Shown piece after piece: positions 1-8,622 of a stretch of 64,000 nucleotides of DNA. Both the position numbers and the translations under genes were made by a program. Position 1 is the stretch's first letter, and every line of letters begins with the position of its first letter. Source of the DNA: Burkholderia metallica (GTDB taxonomy: Bacteria > Pseudomonadota > Gammaproteobacteria > Burkholderiales > Burkholderiaceae); assembly GCF_902832845.1 (NCBI RefSeq), contig NZ_CADFDB010000001.1:1550001-1614000 (forward strand), read 5' to 3'. The notes below the pieces were generated by a model that saw only the letters and a list, made by a program, of their open reading frames with translations, searched no databases and had not been told where the DNA came from.

Positions 1-432
1 CGCCAGCTCGCGCACGAGCGCGGCCTGCTGCACCGGCGACAGCGCGGCGGCGTCGGTCAGCGCGACGAACGCCTGCGACTGCAGCGCGTCGCCGACGAGC
101 AATGCCGTCGGCTCGTCGTACTGCACGTGCACGGTCGGCTTGCCGCGACGCAGCGCGTCGTCGTCCATGCACGGCATGTCGTCGTGCACGAGCGAGTAGA
201 CGTGGATCATCTCCAGTGCCGCCGCCGCCGCATTGCGCGCCGCTTCCGTCGCGCCGGTCAGTTCGCCTGCTGCATGGCACAGCAGCGGGCGAACGCGTTT
301 GCCGCCGCCGAGGACCGCATAGCGCATCGCCTCGTGAAGCGTCGCCGGCACCGCGGTGTCAGCGGGCAAATAGTGGCCGAGAGCGTCCTCGACACGGTCT
401 AGCACGGACCGCATCCATTGTTCGAATGTCAT
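1..432 (-). CDS. ispA: Farnesyl/geranyl diphosphate synthase, N-terminal part
   Basis: Condenses isopentenyl diphosphate with allylic diphosphates to make farnesyl diphosphate for quinones and undecaprenyl phosphate; cytoplasmic. Only the first 144 codons are inside the window; the C-terminal half lies beyond base 1. The first aspartate-rich motif reads DDMPCMDDD, preceded by the family sequence GGGKRVRPLL. The ATG at 432 overlaps the xseB stop as ATGA, so the two are translationally coupled. In beta-proteobacteria dxs normally follows, outside this window. The partner second Asp-rich motif is not visible here, so activity cannot be judged fully, but the visible half looks intact. Confidence 0.93.
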   Translation of the reverse strand, partial: MTFEQWMRSVLDRVEDALGHYLPADTAVPATLHEAMRYAVLGGGKRVRPLLCHAAGELTGATEAARNAAAAALEMIHVYSLVHDDMPCMDDDALRRGKPTVHVQYDEPTALLVGDALQSQAFVALTDAAALSPVQQAALVRELA

Positions 433-722
433 AGATCGTCGTCTTCGCCGTCCGTGGCGGCCGTTCCGGACGAAAGCGGCTTCAGCGTCGCGCCGTCGAG
501 CACGCGTACCTGCTGCTCCACTTTCTCAAGCTGCTGTTGGCAAAACGCAACGAGGGTCGCACCGCGGCGATACGCCGCCAGTGAATCCTCGAGGCTCAAC
601 GCGCCGCCTTCCATCCGGGCAACCAGCGTCTCGAGTTCCGCGAGCGCCGTTTCGTAATTGTCCGGCAACGGTTCGGTACCATTGCCGGGCGGCGTGGCGC
701 CTGGGGATGCGGTTTTCGCCAT
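429..722 (-). CDS. xseB: Exodeoxyribonuclease VII small subunit
   Basis: Small subunit of exonuclease VII, which degrades single-stranded DNA to oligonucleotides together with XseA. The 97-residue product has the typical small-subunit core (NYETALAELETLVARMEGG, then a helical region with LVAFCQQQLEKVEQQV) and an acidic tail. I chose the ATG at 722; an in-frame TTG at 737 would add five residues but has no better ribosome site. The large subunit gene is not adjacent, as is usual. It is the first gene visible of an operon with ispA, and the four-base stop/start overlap supports co-translation. Confidence 0.93.
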   Translation of the reverse strand: MAKTASPGATPPGNGTEPLPDNYETALAELETLVARMEGGALSLEDSLAAYRRGATLVAFCQQQLEKVEQQVRVLDGATLKPLSSGTAATDGEDDDL

Positions 723-868
723 GGACGAGGGTGTCAAATTTCAAAACAAGTCGGACATTCTACGGCAAAAGAGAATTTTCCGACCTGCCGTCGTGGGCAC
801 CCGGGTACAGATTCCGGTCCCACCTTCGGCGTACATTGTGCGCCTCCCGATTGTCGCCCGACAAAAAA

Positions 869-921
869 TTGACACAAATCAGGCACTTAATCCTAGCCTT
901 GCGGGGCGAACCGGGTATAAT
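869..921 (+). promoter_or_regulatory. Candidate promoter of the Rieske oxygenase gene
   Basis: A perfect TATAAT lies at 916-921, about 73 bases before the chosen start, in a locally AT-rich stretch. A perfect TTGACA lies at 869-874 but is 41 bases away, so the two cannot be one promoter. The -10 at 916 has only a weak -35 near 893, and the TTGACA has only a weak -10 near 888-893. Either one or two promoters may work here. Confidence 0.4.
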
Positions 922-993
922 TCTCCGTTTCCCTAAATCGATTTTTCGATGGTTGGGTTGTTCACTGCTTTCACGCTAACACCGGGAGTGGGA

Positions 994-2100
994 ATGTCCA
1001 ATCTGAGCGACGCGCTTCAGTTGAAGTCGGCTCACAGCCAGCTTCCAGTCACTGCATATTTCGATGAGGCGCTACTCGAGCGCGAGATCGAAACCCTCTT
1101 CAAGAAAGGACCTCGTTACATCGGGCACGAGTTGATGGTGCCCGAGGCGGGGGATTACTTCGCGCTGCCGTCCGAGAAGGAAGGCCGCGTGCTGGTCCGC
1201 AACCAGACGAACCAGATCGAACTGCTGTCGAACGTCTGCCGGCACCGGCAGGCGATCATGCTCAACGGGCGCGGCCATACGCAGAACATCGTGTGCCCGC
1301 TGCATCGCTGGACGTACGATCTGGAAGGCCAGTTGCTCGGGGCGCCGCACTTCCCCGACAAGCCGTGCCTGAACCTCGGCAAGAGCCCGCTGCAGAACTG
1401 GCAGGGGCTGCTGTTCGAGGCCGAAGGCCGCAATGTCGCGCGCGACCTCGCGAACCTCGGCACGAAACATCATTTCGACTTCTCCGAGTACCTCTTCGAT
1501 CACGTCGAAGTGCACGAGTGCGATTACAACTGGAAGACGTTCATCGAGGTCTACCTCGAGGATTACCACGTCGTCCCGTTCCATCCGGGCCTCGGCAGCT
1601 TCGTGTCGTGCGACGACCTCACGTGGGAGTTCGGCGACTGGTACAGCGTGCAGACGGTCGGCGTGCACAACGCGCTCGCGAAGCCGGGCAGCGCGACCTA
1701 CCAGAAATGGCACGAGCAGGTGCTGAAGTTCCGCAACGGCGTGCCGCCGGAGTTCGGCGCGATCTGGATGGTCTACTACCCGGGCCTGATGATCGAGTGG
1801 TATCCGCACGTGCTCGTCGTGTCGTGGCTGATCCCGCGCGGCCCGCAGAAGACGACCAACATCGTCGAGTTCTATTACCCCGAGGAAATCGCGCTGTTCG
1901 AGCGCGAATTCGTCGAAGCCGAACGTGCCGCCTATATGGAAACGGCCGTCGAGGACGACGAAATCGCGATGCGGATGGACGCCGGCCGCCGTGCATTGAT
2001 GGTACGCGGCGAGTCGCAGGTCGGCCCGTACCAGAGCCCGATGGAAGACGGCATGCAGCACTTCCACGAGTTCCTGCGCCGCCACCTCGGCGACCTCTGA
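994..2100 (+). CDS. Rieske 2Fe-2S aromatic ring-hydroxylating oxygenase, alpha subunit type
   Basis: Non-haem iron oxygenase component; the substrate cannot be told from sequence. The 368-residue protein has the Rieske cluster ligands CRH (Cys82, His84) and CPLH (Cys101, His104), and a catalytic-domain iron motif EDYHVVPFHPG with Asp190, His192 and His197. The start at 994 has the purine-rich GGGAGTGGGA just upstream; an ATG at 949 would add 15 residues with no clear ribosome site. It stands alone, without a beta subunit or reductase gene beside it, so electron donors must be encoded elsewhere. Related stand-alone oxygenases demethylate quaternary amines or hydroxylate aromatics; neither can be assigned here. 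Confidence 0.88.
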   Translation: MSNLSDALQLKSAHSQLPVTAYFDEALLEREIETLFKKGPRYIGHELMVPEAGDYFALPSEKEGRVLVRNQTNQIELLSNVCRHRQAIMLNGRGHTQNIVCPLHRWTYDLEGQLLGAPHFPDKPCLNLGKSPLQNWQGLLFEAEGRNVARDLANLGTKHHFDFSEYLFDHVEVHECDYNWKTFIEVYLEDYHVVPFHPGLGSFVSCDDLTWEFGDWYSVQTVGVHNALAKPGSATYQKWHEQVLKFRNGVPPEFGAIWMVYYPGLMIEWYPHVLVVSWLIPRGPQKTTNIVEFYYPEEIALFEREFVEAERAAYMETAVEDDEIAMRMDAGRRALMVRGESQVGPYQSPMEDGMQHFHEFLRRHLGDL

Positions 2101-2143
2101 CGGCCGGTGCGGCGCCCTGACGCCGCACGCCATCCGGCAGACG

Positions 2144-2172
2144 AAAAGACGGGCTTCGGCCCGTCTTTTTTT
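2144..2172 (+). terminator. Intrinsic terminator after the Rieske oxygenase gene
   Basis: AAAAGACGGGC, a short TTCG-type loop, then GCCCGTCTTTTTTT. The stem is perfect and is followed by a long T run on the plus strand. The upstream A run also allows weaker action on the minus strand. Confidence 0.9.
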
Positions 2173-2217
2173 GTTTAGACTTGGAATGTCAGGCCATTCG
2201 CACTCCAGGGAGCCGTC

Positions 2218-3087
2218 ATGCCACACACTCACTACACCACGCTCATCTCCGCCGCCAATCTCGCCGAGCGCCTGGCGGCGGCGCCCGGCAGCGTCGCGCT
2301 GTTCGACTGCCGCTTCGATCTCGCCGATCCCGCTGCCGGCGAAGCCGCCTATGCGGCCGGCCATCTCCCCGGCGCCCAGTACCTCCATCTCGACCGCGAC
2401 CTGTCGGGCCGCAAGACGGGCACCAACGGCCGCCACCCGCTGCCGACGCGCGACGCACTCGCCACACTGCTCGCCAGCCGCGGCCTCAAGCAAGGCCAGC
2501 AGGTCGTCGCGTACGACGCGCAAGGCGGCGCCTATGCGGCGCGCCTGTGGTGGCTGCTGCGCTGGCTCGGCCACGATTCGGTCGCCGTGCTCGACGGCGG
2601 GCTGCAGGCCTGGGAAGCCGCCGGCCAGCCGCTGACGACCGACGTGCCGCAACCGGCTGCCGGCGATTTCCGCACGGCTGCGCCGCTCGAATCGACGGTC
2701 GACGCGGCGGCCGTGCTCGCGAACGTGACGTCACCCACGCGCGTCGTGATCGATGCGCGCGCACCGGACCGCTATCGCGGCGAAAACGAAACGATCGATC
2801 GTGTGGGCGGCCATATCCCCGGTGCGCGCAATCGCTTCTTCAAGGACAACCTGGCCGCCGACGGCCGCTTCAAGAGCGGCCATGAGCTGCGCGAGGCGTT
2901 TTCCGCCGTGCTGGCGGGCACCGAGCCAAATCGCGTGATCCTGCAATGCGGCTCGGGCGTCACCGCCTGCCACAACGCGCTTGCGCTCGAGGTTGCGGGC
3001 CTGCACGGCGCGTCGCTGTATCCGGGCTCGTGGAGCGAATGGAGCGCCGATCCGTCGCGGCCGATCGCAACCGGCCCGACACCGTAA
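2218..3087 (+). CDS. sseA: 3-mercaptopyruvate sulfurtransferase (two-domain rhodanese)
   Basis: Transfers sulfur from 3-mercaptopyruvate to an acceptor such as cyanide or thioredoxin. It has 289 residues in two rhodanese domains; the N-terminal one is inactive (YDAQGGAYAARLWW, no Cys) and the C-terminal one carries the active loop CGSGVTA with Cys244. The loop sequence CGSGVTA is typical of mercaptopyruvate sulfurtransferases, whereas thiosulfate sulfurtransferases usually have CRKGVTA. The interdomain CxxC-free RYRGENE stretch fits SseA. The gene is monocistronic, between two terminator-like hairpins. Its start has a GGAG site (CAGGGAGCCGTC) just upstream. Confidence 0.9.
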   Translation: MPHTHYTTLISAANLAERLAAAPGSVALFDCRFDLADPAAGEAAYAAGHLPGAQYLHLDRDLSGRKTGTNGRHPLPTRDALATLLASRGLKQGQQVVAYDAQGGAYAARLWWLLRWLGHDSVAVLDGGLQAWEAAGQPLTTDVPQPAAGDFRTAAPLESTVDAAAVLANVTSPTRVVIDARAPDRYRGENETIDRVGGHIPGARNRFFKDNLAADGRFKSGHELREAFSAVLAGTEPNRVILQCGSGVTACHNALALEVAGLHGASLYPGSWSEWSADPSRPIATGPTP

Positions 3088-3117
3088 GCCAAGCGCCGGC
3101 GCGGCGCAGTCGTGACG

Positions 3118-3141
3118 AAGCGGCGGCATCTTCCGCCGCTT
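3118..3141. terminator. Hairpin between convergent sseA and dienelactone hydrolase genes
   Basis: AAGCGGCGG and CCGCCGCTT form a perfect 9-bp stem with a 6-base loop. It sits between two converging stops and could terminate either strand, though neither side has a long T run. Confidence 0.6.
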
Positions 3142-3146
3142 GCCGT

Positions 3147-4022
3147 TTACATCACGCCGTACTTGTGAAGCCACGCGATCGCGCGCTTCCAGCTCTCCTC
3201 CGCATCGGCCTTCACGTAGCTCGGCCGGTAATCGGCAAAGAACGCGTGACCGGCATCCGGATACACGACGATCTCCGATTCGCGTGCGAGCTTCGAATCG
3301 CTCGCCTGGATCGCCTTGCGCATGTCCGCGAGCGACGCCTGCGTAATGTTCGTGTCTTTCTCGCCATAGAGGCCGAGCACGGGCACCTTCAGCAGCGACG
3401 CATGATCGACCGGGTTGAACGGCGTCATCTCGTCGGTCTTGCCTTCGACGAACCCGTACCACGCAACGGCCGCCCGCACGTGCGGGTTGTGCTCCGCATA
3501 CAGCCAGCTCTGGCGGCCGCCCCAGCAGAACCCGACCACGCCGAGACGCGACAGGTCGCCGCCGTTCTTGCCGGCCCACGCGACGGTCGCGTCGAGATCC
3601 TCGGTCACCTGGCGGTCGGGCACCTTGCTGACGATGTGCTCGACGAGATCCTTGATCGTCGGATACTTCGCCGCATTGCCCTGCCGCGCGAACAGGTCGG
3701 GCGCGATCGCGAGATAACCGAGCTTCGCGAAGCGGCGGCACACATCGGCGATGTGCGCGTGCACGCCGAAGATCTCGTGAATCACGATGACGACCGGCAG
3801 GTTCGTCTTGTCTTTCGGCTGCGCGCGATACGCGGGCACGCTCGCATCGCCCGAGCGGATCTCGACGGTGTCGACGTCCAGCCCTTCGCTGTCGGTCGTG
3901 ACCGTCTGCGCCGACACGGGCAGCACGGCCGCCGCGAAGGCCCCGCCCAGCGCGGCCTGCATGAACTTGCGGCGCGAGAACGGAACGTGGGGAACCAGGC
4001 TGTCGACTTCGGGTTTCAACAT
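3147..4022 (-). CDS. Tat-exported dienelactone hydrolase family protein
   Basis: Alpha/beta hydrolase of the dienelactone hydrolase family; substrate unknown. The 291-residue product begins with a twin-arginine signal (SRRKFM at 16-21, then an Ala-rich hydrophobic stretch ending in PVSAQ), so it should act in the periplasm. The family triad is visible: Cys166 in GFCWGG, Asp223 in GEKDTN and His259 in PDAGHAF, with Glu83 in HEIFG. A Cys nucleophile rather than Ser is typical of this family. The gene is alone; an export signal is found in a subset of these enzymes. No ring-cleavage genes are nearby, so a role in chlorocatechol degradation is not supported. Confidence 0.85.
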   Translation of the reverse strand: MLKPEVDSLVPHVPFSRRKFMQAALGGAFAAAVLPVSAQTVTTDSEGLDVDTVEIRSGDASVPAYRAQPKDKTNLPVVIVIHEIFGVHAHIADVCRRFAKLGYLAIAPDLFARQGNAAKYPTIKDLVEHIVSKVPDRQVTEDLDATVAWAGKNGGDLSRLGVVGFCWGGRQSWLYAEHNPHVRAAVAWYGFVEGKTDEMTPFNPVDHASLLKVPVLGLYGEKDTNITQASLADMRKAIQASDSKLARESEIVVYPDAGHAFFADYRPSYVKADAEESWKRAIAWLHKYGVM

Positions 4023-4252
4023 GAATGCACTCCTCGATTGGGCGCCGCCGTCACGGCCACGAAGACGGCATGACGGGGCATCGCGCCGTCGCTCGGCGCG
4101 GAGGTCGCGGCGGTTGGCACCCCGCCGCTAACGGAAACCCGGACAAGATGCCCAATATTCCGTTGTCGCGTCAACTGTCGGCGTTGTAAGACTCGATTAC
4201 GACAGGGTGATTCGGCAGCACGGAAACCCCGGGCGCCCCGTCGAACGCCCGC

Positions 4253-5587
4253 TCAGTGCAGCTTGACGCGCGGCAGCGTCGTGCGCCGCAGCCAGTGCGC
4301 GACCGTGTCGAGCATCATGCGCGGATAGCCGTGCAGCGCGGCAATGTGCATCCGGTACAGCGACATGTACATGAAGCGCGCGAACAGCCCTTCGATCAGC
4401 ATGTTGCCGCCGATCAGCCCGCCCATCAGGTTGCCGACCGCGCTGAAATGGCCGAGCGACACGAGCGAGCCCAGGTCGCGATACGTGAATTCGGGCAGCG
4501 GGCGCCCGTCGAGCCGGCAGCCGATTGCCTTGAGCAGAAAGCTCGCCTGCTGGTGCGCCGCCTGCGCGCGCGGCGGCACGTTGCGCTCGTTGCCCGGCCA
4601 TGCGCAGGCCGCGCAATCGCCGAGCGCGAACACGTTGTCGTCGGTGAAGGTCTGCAGCGTGCGGCGTACTTCGAGCTGGCCGAGCCTGTTGACCTGGAGG
4701 CCGTCGAGATTGGCGAGCACGGACGGCGCCTTGATGCCGGCCGCCCAGACCGTCAGGTCGGCACGCACCGTCTTGCCGCTCGCCGTATGAACGGCGCCGG
4801 GCGCCACTTCGGTCACGCGCTCGGAGAGCATCAGCCGCACGCCGATCTTTTCGAGCAGTTCGGCCGTCGCCGACGACACGCGCTCCGGCAACGCCGGGAG
4901 AATTCGCGGCCCCGATTCGATCAGCACGATGCCGACGTCGTGCCGCGGGTCGAGCTTGTGCAGCCCGTAGGCCGACAACACCTGCGCGGTATTGCGCAGT
5001 TCGGCCGACAACTCGACGCCCGTCGCGCCGCCGCCGACGATCGCGACCTGGATGCGCGGCTCGGCCGCCTCGCCCGGTGCGGTCGGCACCGGTGCCTGAT
5101 GCTCGGCGCGCATGCACGCGCCGATCAACCGCTTGCGGAAACGCTCGGCCTCGCCGACGGTATCGAGCGCGATCGCGTTTTCCGCCGCGCCCTGCACGCC
5201 GAAGAAGTGAGTCGTGCTGCCGATCGCGATCACGAGCGTGTCGTATTCCAGCTCGCGGGCCGGCAGCAGTTCCTCGCCATCGCTGTCGTTGACCGGCGAG
5301 AGCGTGATGCGCTTCGCCGCGCGGTCGAGCCCGGTCAGCCCGCCCTGCTGAAACTCGAAGCCGTGCCAGCGCGCCTGCGCCGCATATTCGAGCTCCTGAG
5401 TGAACGGGTCCATGCTGCCGGCCGCCACCTCGTGCAGCAGCGGTTTCCAGATGTGGGTCGGATTGCGGTCGACGAGCGTGACGAGCGCGCGCGCCGAACG
5501 ATTGCCGCGCGCACCGTAACGGTCGCCGAGCCGCGTCGCCAGTTCCAGGCCGCCCGCGCCTCCGCCTACGATGATGATCCGATGCAT
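4253..5587 (-). CDS. NAD(P)/FAD-dependent oxidoreductase, type II NADH dehydrogenase family
   Basis: Likely oxidises NADH and reduces quinone at the membrane without pumping protons. It has 444 residues with an N-terminal FAD motif (IIIVGGGAGGLELATRL), a second nucleotide-binding motif (VAIVGGGATGVELSAEL) near residue 190 and the flavoprotein end motif FALGDCA. The C-terminal 60 residues, rich in Gly, Met and aromatics, fit the amphipathic membrane anchor of NDH-2. The start at 5587 is fixed by AAAGGGGGAAC just upstream; ATG-like starts further up have no such site. The upstream region carries three tandem 10-bp repeats (5688-5717). Confidence 0.85.
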   Translation of the reverse strand: MHRIIIVGGGAGGLELATRLGDRYGARGNRSARALVTLVDRNPTHIWKPLLHEVAAGSMDPFTQELEYAAQARWHGFEFQQGGLTGLDRAAKRITLSPVNDSDGEELLPARELEYDTLVIAIGSTTHFFGVQGAAENAIALDTVGEAERFRKRLIGACMRAEHQAPVPTAPGEAAEPRIQVAIVGGGATGVELSAELRNTAQVLSAYGLHKLDPRHDVGIVLIESGPRILPALPERVSSATAELLEKIGVRLMLSERVTEVAPGAVHTASGKTVRADLTVWAAGIKAPSVLANLDGLQVNRLGQLEVRRTLQTFTDDNVFALGDCAACAWPGNERNVPPRAQAAHQQASFLLKAIGCRLDGRPLPEFTYRDLGSLVSLGHFSAVGNLMGGLIGGNMLIEGLFARFMYMSLYRMHIAALHGYPRMMLDTVAHWLRRTTLPRVKLH

Positions 5588-5687
5588 CTGTTCCCCCTTT
5601 GCGATTCGAAACTGCTGCCGCCGGGCGATGCGAACGCGATGCATTCGCGCCACCCGGTGGATTAACCGGTTCGGACATCATCGATGT

Positions 5688-5717
5688 GCAGTTCGAAGCA
5701 GTTCGAAGCACTTCGAT
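5688..5717. repeat. Three tandem 10-bp repeats upstream of the NDH-2 gene
   Basis: Units at 5688-5697 and 5698-5707 are identical (GCAGTTCGAA) and the third at 5708-5717 is GCACTTCGAT. Each unit contains the palindrome TTCGAA or a close copy, and the 10-bp period is about one helical turn. It lies 100 bases upstream of the NDH-2 start, between that gene and the 3' end of polA. Confidence 0.6.
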
Positions 5718-5867
5718 GCGTCCGGTCCCGGAACGCGGGGCGCGCATGCCCCGAGTCAATGACCTGCATTGTCCGGGAGCTTGCGCGTTGACCACAAGCA
5801 AACCATCTCGATATTCAGCATCCCTGCAACAATATGCCGCAGGAATCGGGAACCGCGCGACGGTGCG

Positions 5868-8621
5868 TCAGTGTGCCTCTTCCCAGTTCGCACCGGCGCC
5901 CACTTCGGCCACCAGCGGCACCTTCAGCTTCGCCACGCCGCACATCATTTCCGGCAGTTTCTCGCGCACCAGCGACAGTTCGTCGTCCGGCACCTCGAGC
6001 ACCAGTTCATCGTGCACCTGCATGATCATCCGCGACGCCAGCTTGTCGCGCGTGAGCCAGTCGTCCACCGCGATCATCGACAGCTTGATCAGGTCGGCCG
6101 CCGTGCCCTGCATCGGCGCATTGATGGCCGCGCGCTCGGCCGCCTGGCGACGCGGGCCGTTGCCGCCGTTGATCTCCGGCAGCCACAGGCGGCGACCGAA
6201 CACGGTTTCGACGTAGCCCTTCTCCTTGGCCGCTGCGCGCGTGTCTTCCATGTACTGCGCGACGCCCGGATAGCGCGTGAAATAGCGGTCGATATAGAGT
6301 TTCGCGGCATCGCGCGTGATGCCGAGGTTCGATGCAAGCCCGAACGCGCTCATCCCGTAGATGAGCCCGAAGTTGATCACCTTAGCGATCCGGCGCTGGT
6401 CGGAATTGACCTCCAGCGGCGTCACGCCGAACACCTCGGCGGCCGTCGCGCGGTGGATGTCCTCGCCCTGCGAGAACGCGCGCAGCAGCGACGCGTCGCC
6501 CGAGATGTGCGCCATGATCCGCAGTTCGATCTGCGAATAATCGGCCGACACGATCCGGTGGCCCGGCGACGCGATGAACGCCTCGCGGATGCGACGGCCT
6601 TCGGCCGTGCGCACCGGAATGTTCTGAAGATTCGGATCGTTCGACGCCAGGCGGCCCGTGACCGCGACGGCCTGCGCGTAATTCGTGTGCACGCGGCCCG
6701 TCGACGGATTCACCATGCGCGGCAGCTTGTCGGTATAGGTCGACTTCAGCTTCGACAGCCCGCGATGCTCGAGCAGCAGCTTCGGCAGCGGGTAGTCTTC
6801 GGCCAGCTTCTGCAGCACTTCCTCGTCGGTCGACGGCGCGCCGCTCGGCGTCTTTTTCACGACCGGCAACTGCAGCTTCTCGAAGAAGATCTGCCCGATC
6901 TGTTTCGGCGAGCCGAGATTGAATTCGCCGCCGGCCAGCTCGTACGCCTGCCCTTCGAGCTCGATCAGGCGCGTCGCGATTTCGGTGCTCTGCGCGTGCA
7001 GGCGCGCATCGTCGATCAGCACGCCCGTGCGCTCCATCTTGCGCAGCACGAGCGACACCGGCATCTCGATCTCGCGATACACGCGCTCGAGGCCCGCTTC
7101 GCGCGCCACCTGCGGATACAGCGCGTGGTGCAGCTGCAGCGTCACGTCCGCATCTTCGGCCGCGTATTCGGCGGCCTGCGCGAGCGCCACTTCGTCGAAA
7201 CCGATCTGCTTCGCGCCCTTGCCGGCCACGTCTTCATACTTGATCGTCTTGACGCCCAGATGACGCAGCGCGAGGCTGTCCATGTCGTGCGTGCGATGCG
7301 ATTCGAGCACGTACGATTCGAGCAGCGTGTCGTGCTCGATGCCGTTCAGCGCGATGCCGTAGTTCGCGAGCACCTGCGCGTCGTACTTCAGGTGCTGGCC
7401 GACTTTCTTGCGATCGGCCGATTCGAGCCACGGCTTCAGCCGCGCGAGCACCTCGTCGAGCGGGAGCTGTTCGGGCATGTCGGGGCCGCGGTGCGCGACC
7501 GGCAGGTACGCCGCCTTGCCCGGCTCGACCGAGAACGACAGGCCGACGAGCCGCGCGAGCATCGGGTCGAGCGCGGTGGTTTCCGTGTCGAACGCGGTCA
7601 GCGCGGCCGCGTCGATCTTCGAGAACCACGCGTCGAATTGCGCCCAGGTCTGGATCGTGTCGTATTCGCGCACGATGTCGGCCGCCACCACCGGCGCCGG
7701 CTCGCCTTCCGGTGCATCCGCGCCGCCGCCTTCCGCCGGCGCGCTGTCGACTTCGCGCAGCCAGGTCTTGAAGCCGTAGCGCGCGAAGATGTCGCGCAGC
7801 AGGTCGCGCGCTTCGCCGTCGGTCTTCAACGACGCTTCGATCGATTCGAGATGCGGGGCGAGGTCGCACGCCGTCTCGACGGTCACGAGCTTGCGGCCGA
7901 GCGGCAGGAAGTCGAGCGCGCGGCGCAGGTTGTCGCCGACCACGCCCTTGATGTCGCCCGCATGCTCGATCACGCCGTCGAGGCTGTCGTACTGCGCAAG
8001 CCATTTCACGGCCGTCTTCGGTCCGCACTTCTCGACGCCCGGCACGTTGTCGACGGTGTCGCCGATCAGGGCGAGGTAGTCGATGATGCGCTCGGGCGGC
8101 ACGCCGAACTTCGCGATCACGCCGTCGCGATCGAGCGTCTCGTTGGTCATCGTATTGACGAGCGTGACGCGGTCGGTCACGAGCTGCGCGAGATCCTTGT
8201 CGCCGGTCGACACGATCACGTTCATTCCATGCCGCTCCGCTTCGCGCGCGAGCGTGCCGATCACGTCGTCGGCCTCGACGCCTTCGACCATCAGCAGCGG
8301 CCAGCCGAGCGCGCGCACCGCGCCGTGGATCGGCTCGACCTGCAGTGCGAGGTCGGGCGGCATCGACGGACGGTTTGCCTTATAGTCGGCATAAAGGTCG
8401 TCACGGAACGTCTTGCCCTTTGCATCGAACACGCAAGCGCTATACTCTGCACTGACTTCCTTGCGCATACGGCGCAGCATGTTGATGATTCCGTAGAGCG
8501 CTCCGGTCGGCTCCCCGCCAGGGCCACGCAAATCAGGCATCGCATGGTAAGCCCGATACAGATAGCTCGAACCGTCAACCAATAGCAGGGTCTTACCTTC
8601 CAGATTTCGTTCTTCAGGCAT
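5868..8621 (-). CDS. polA: DNA polymerase I
   Basis: Gap-filling and repair polymerase. The 917-residue protein has the three usual parts: a 5'-3' nuclease (start LLLVDGSSYLYRAYHAM, Asp-rich motif VEADDVIGTLA, STGDKDLAQLV), a 3'-5' exonuclease with intact residues (FDTETTALD, LKYDAQVLAN, YAAEDADV) so proofreading should be active, and a polymerase with motif A DYSQIELRIMAHIS, motif B RRIAKVINFGLIYG and motif C MQVHDELVLEV. The ATG at 8621 is one base from the start of the divergent LOG gene; a TTG at 8630 would overlap it. No clear ribosome site is visible for either start. Confidence 0.96.
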   Translation of the reverse strand: MPEERNLEGKTLLLVDGSSYLYRAYHAMPDLRGPGGEPTGALYGIINMLRRMRKEVSAEYSACVFDAKGKTFRDDLYADYKANRPSMPPDLALQVEPIHGAVRALGWPLLMVEGVEADDVIGTLAREAERHGMNVIVSTGDKDLAQLVTDRVTLVNTMTNETLDRDGVIAKFGVPPERIIDYLALIGDTVDNVPGVEKCGPKTAVKWLAQYDSLDGVIEHAGDIKGVVGDNLRRALDFLPLGRKLVTVETACDLAPHLESIEASLKTDGEARDLLRDIFARYGFKTWLREVDSAPAEGGGADAPEGEPAPVVAADIVREYDTIQTWAQFDAWFSKIDAAALTAFDTETTALDPMLARLVGLSFSVEPGKAAYLPVAHRGPDMPEQLPLDEVLARLKPWLESADRKKVGQHLKYDAQVLANYGIALNGIEHDTLLESYVLESHRTHDMDSLALRHLGVKTIKYEDVAGKGAKQIGFDEVALAQAAEYAAEDADVTLQLHHALYPQVAREAGLERVYREIEMPVSLVLRKMERTGVLIDDARLHAQSTEIATRLIELEGQAYELAGGEFNLGSPKQIGQIFFEKLQLPVVKKTPSGAPSTDEEVLQKLAEDYPLPKLLLEHRGLSKLKSTYTDKLPRMVNPSTGRVHTNYAQAVAVTGRLASNDPNLQNIPVRTAEGRRIREAFIASPGHRIVSADYSQIELRIMAHISGDASLLRAFSQGEDIHRATAAEVFGVTPLEVNSDQRRIAKVINFGLIYGMSAFGLASNLGITRDAAKLYIDRYFTRYPGVAQYMEDTRAAAKEKGYVETVFGRRLWLPEINGGNGPRRQAAERAAINAPMQGTAADLIKLSMIAVDDWLTRDKLASRMIMQVHDELVLEVPDDELSLVREKLPEMMCGVAKLKVPLVAEVGAGANWEEAH

Positions 8622-8622
8622 T

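Noticed and set aside
869-921. Single strong sigma-70 promoter made of TTGACA and TATAAT
   Set aside because: The two perfect boxes are 41 bases apart, far beyond the 16-18 needed.
1072-2652. Long minus-strand open frame (526 codons) across the Rieske and sulfurtransferase genes
   Set aside because: It is antisense to two well-supported genes, rich in Arg/Ala/His, and has no domain. Such frames are expected from GC-rich third positions.
5769-8585. 938-codon plus-strand frame opposite polA
   Set aside because: It is the mirror of polA codons; composition is His/Arg/Asp-rich with no recognisable protein.
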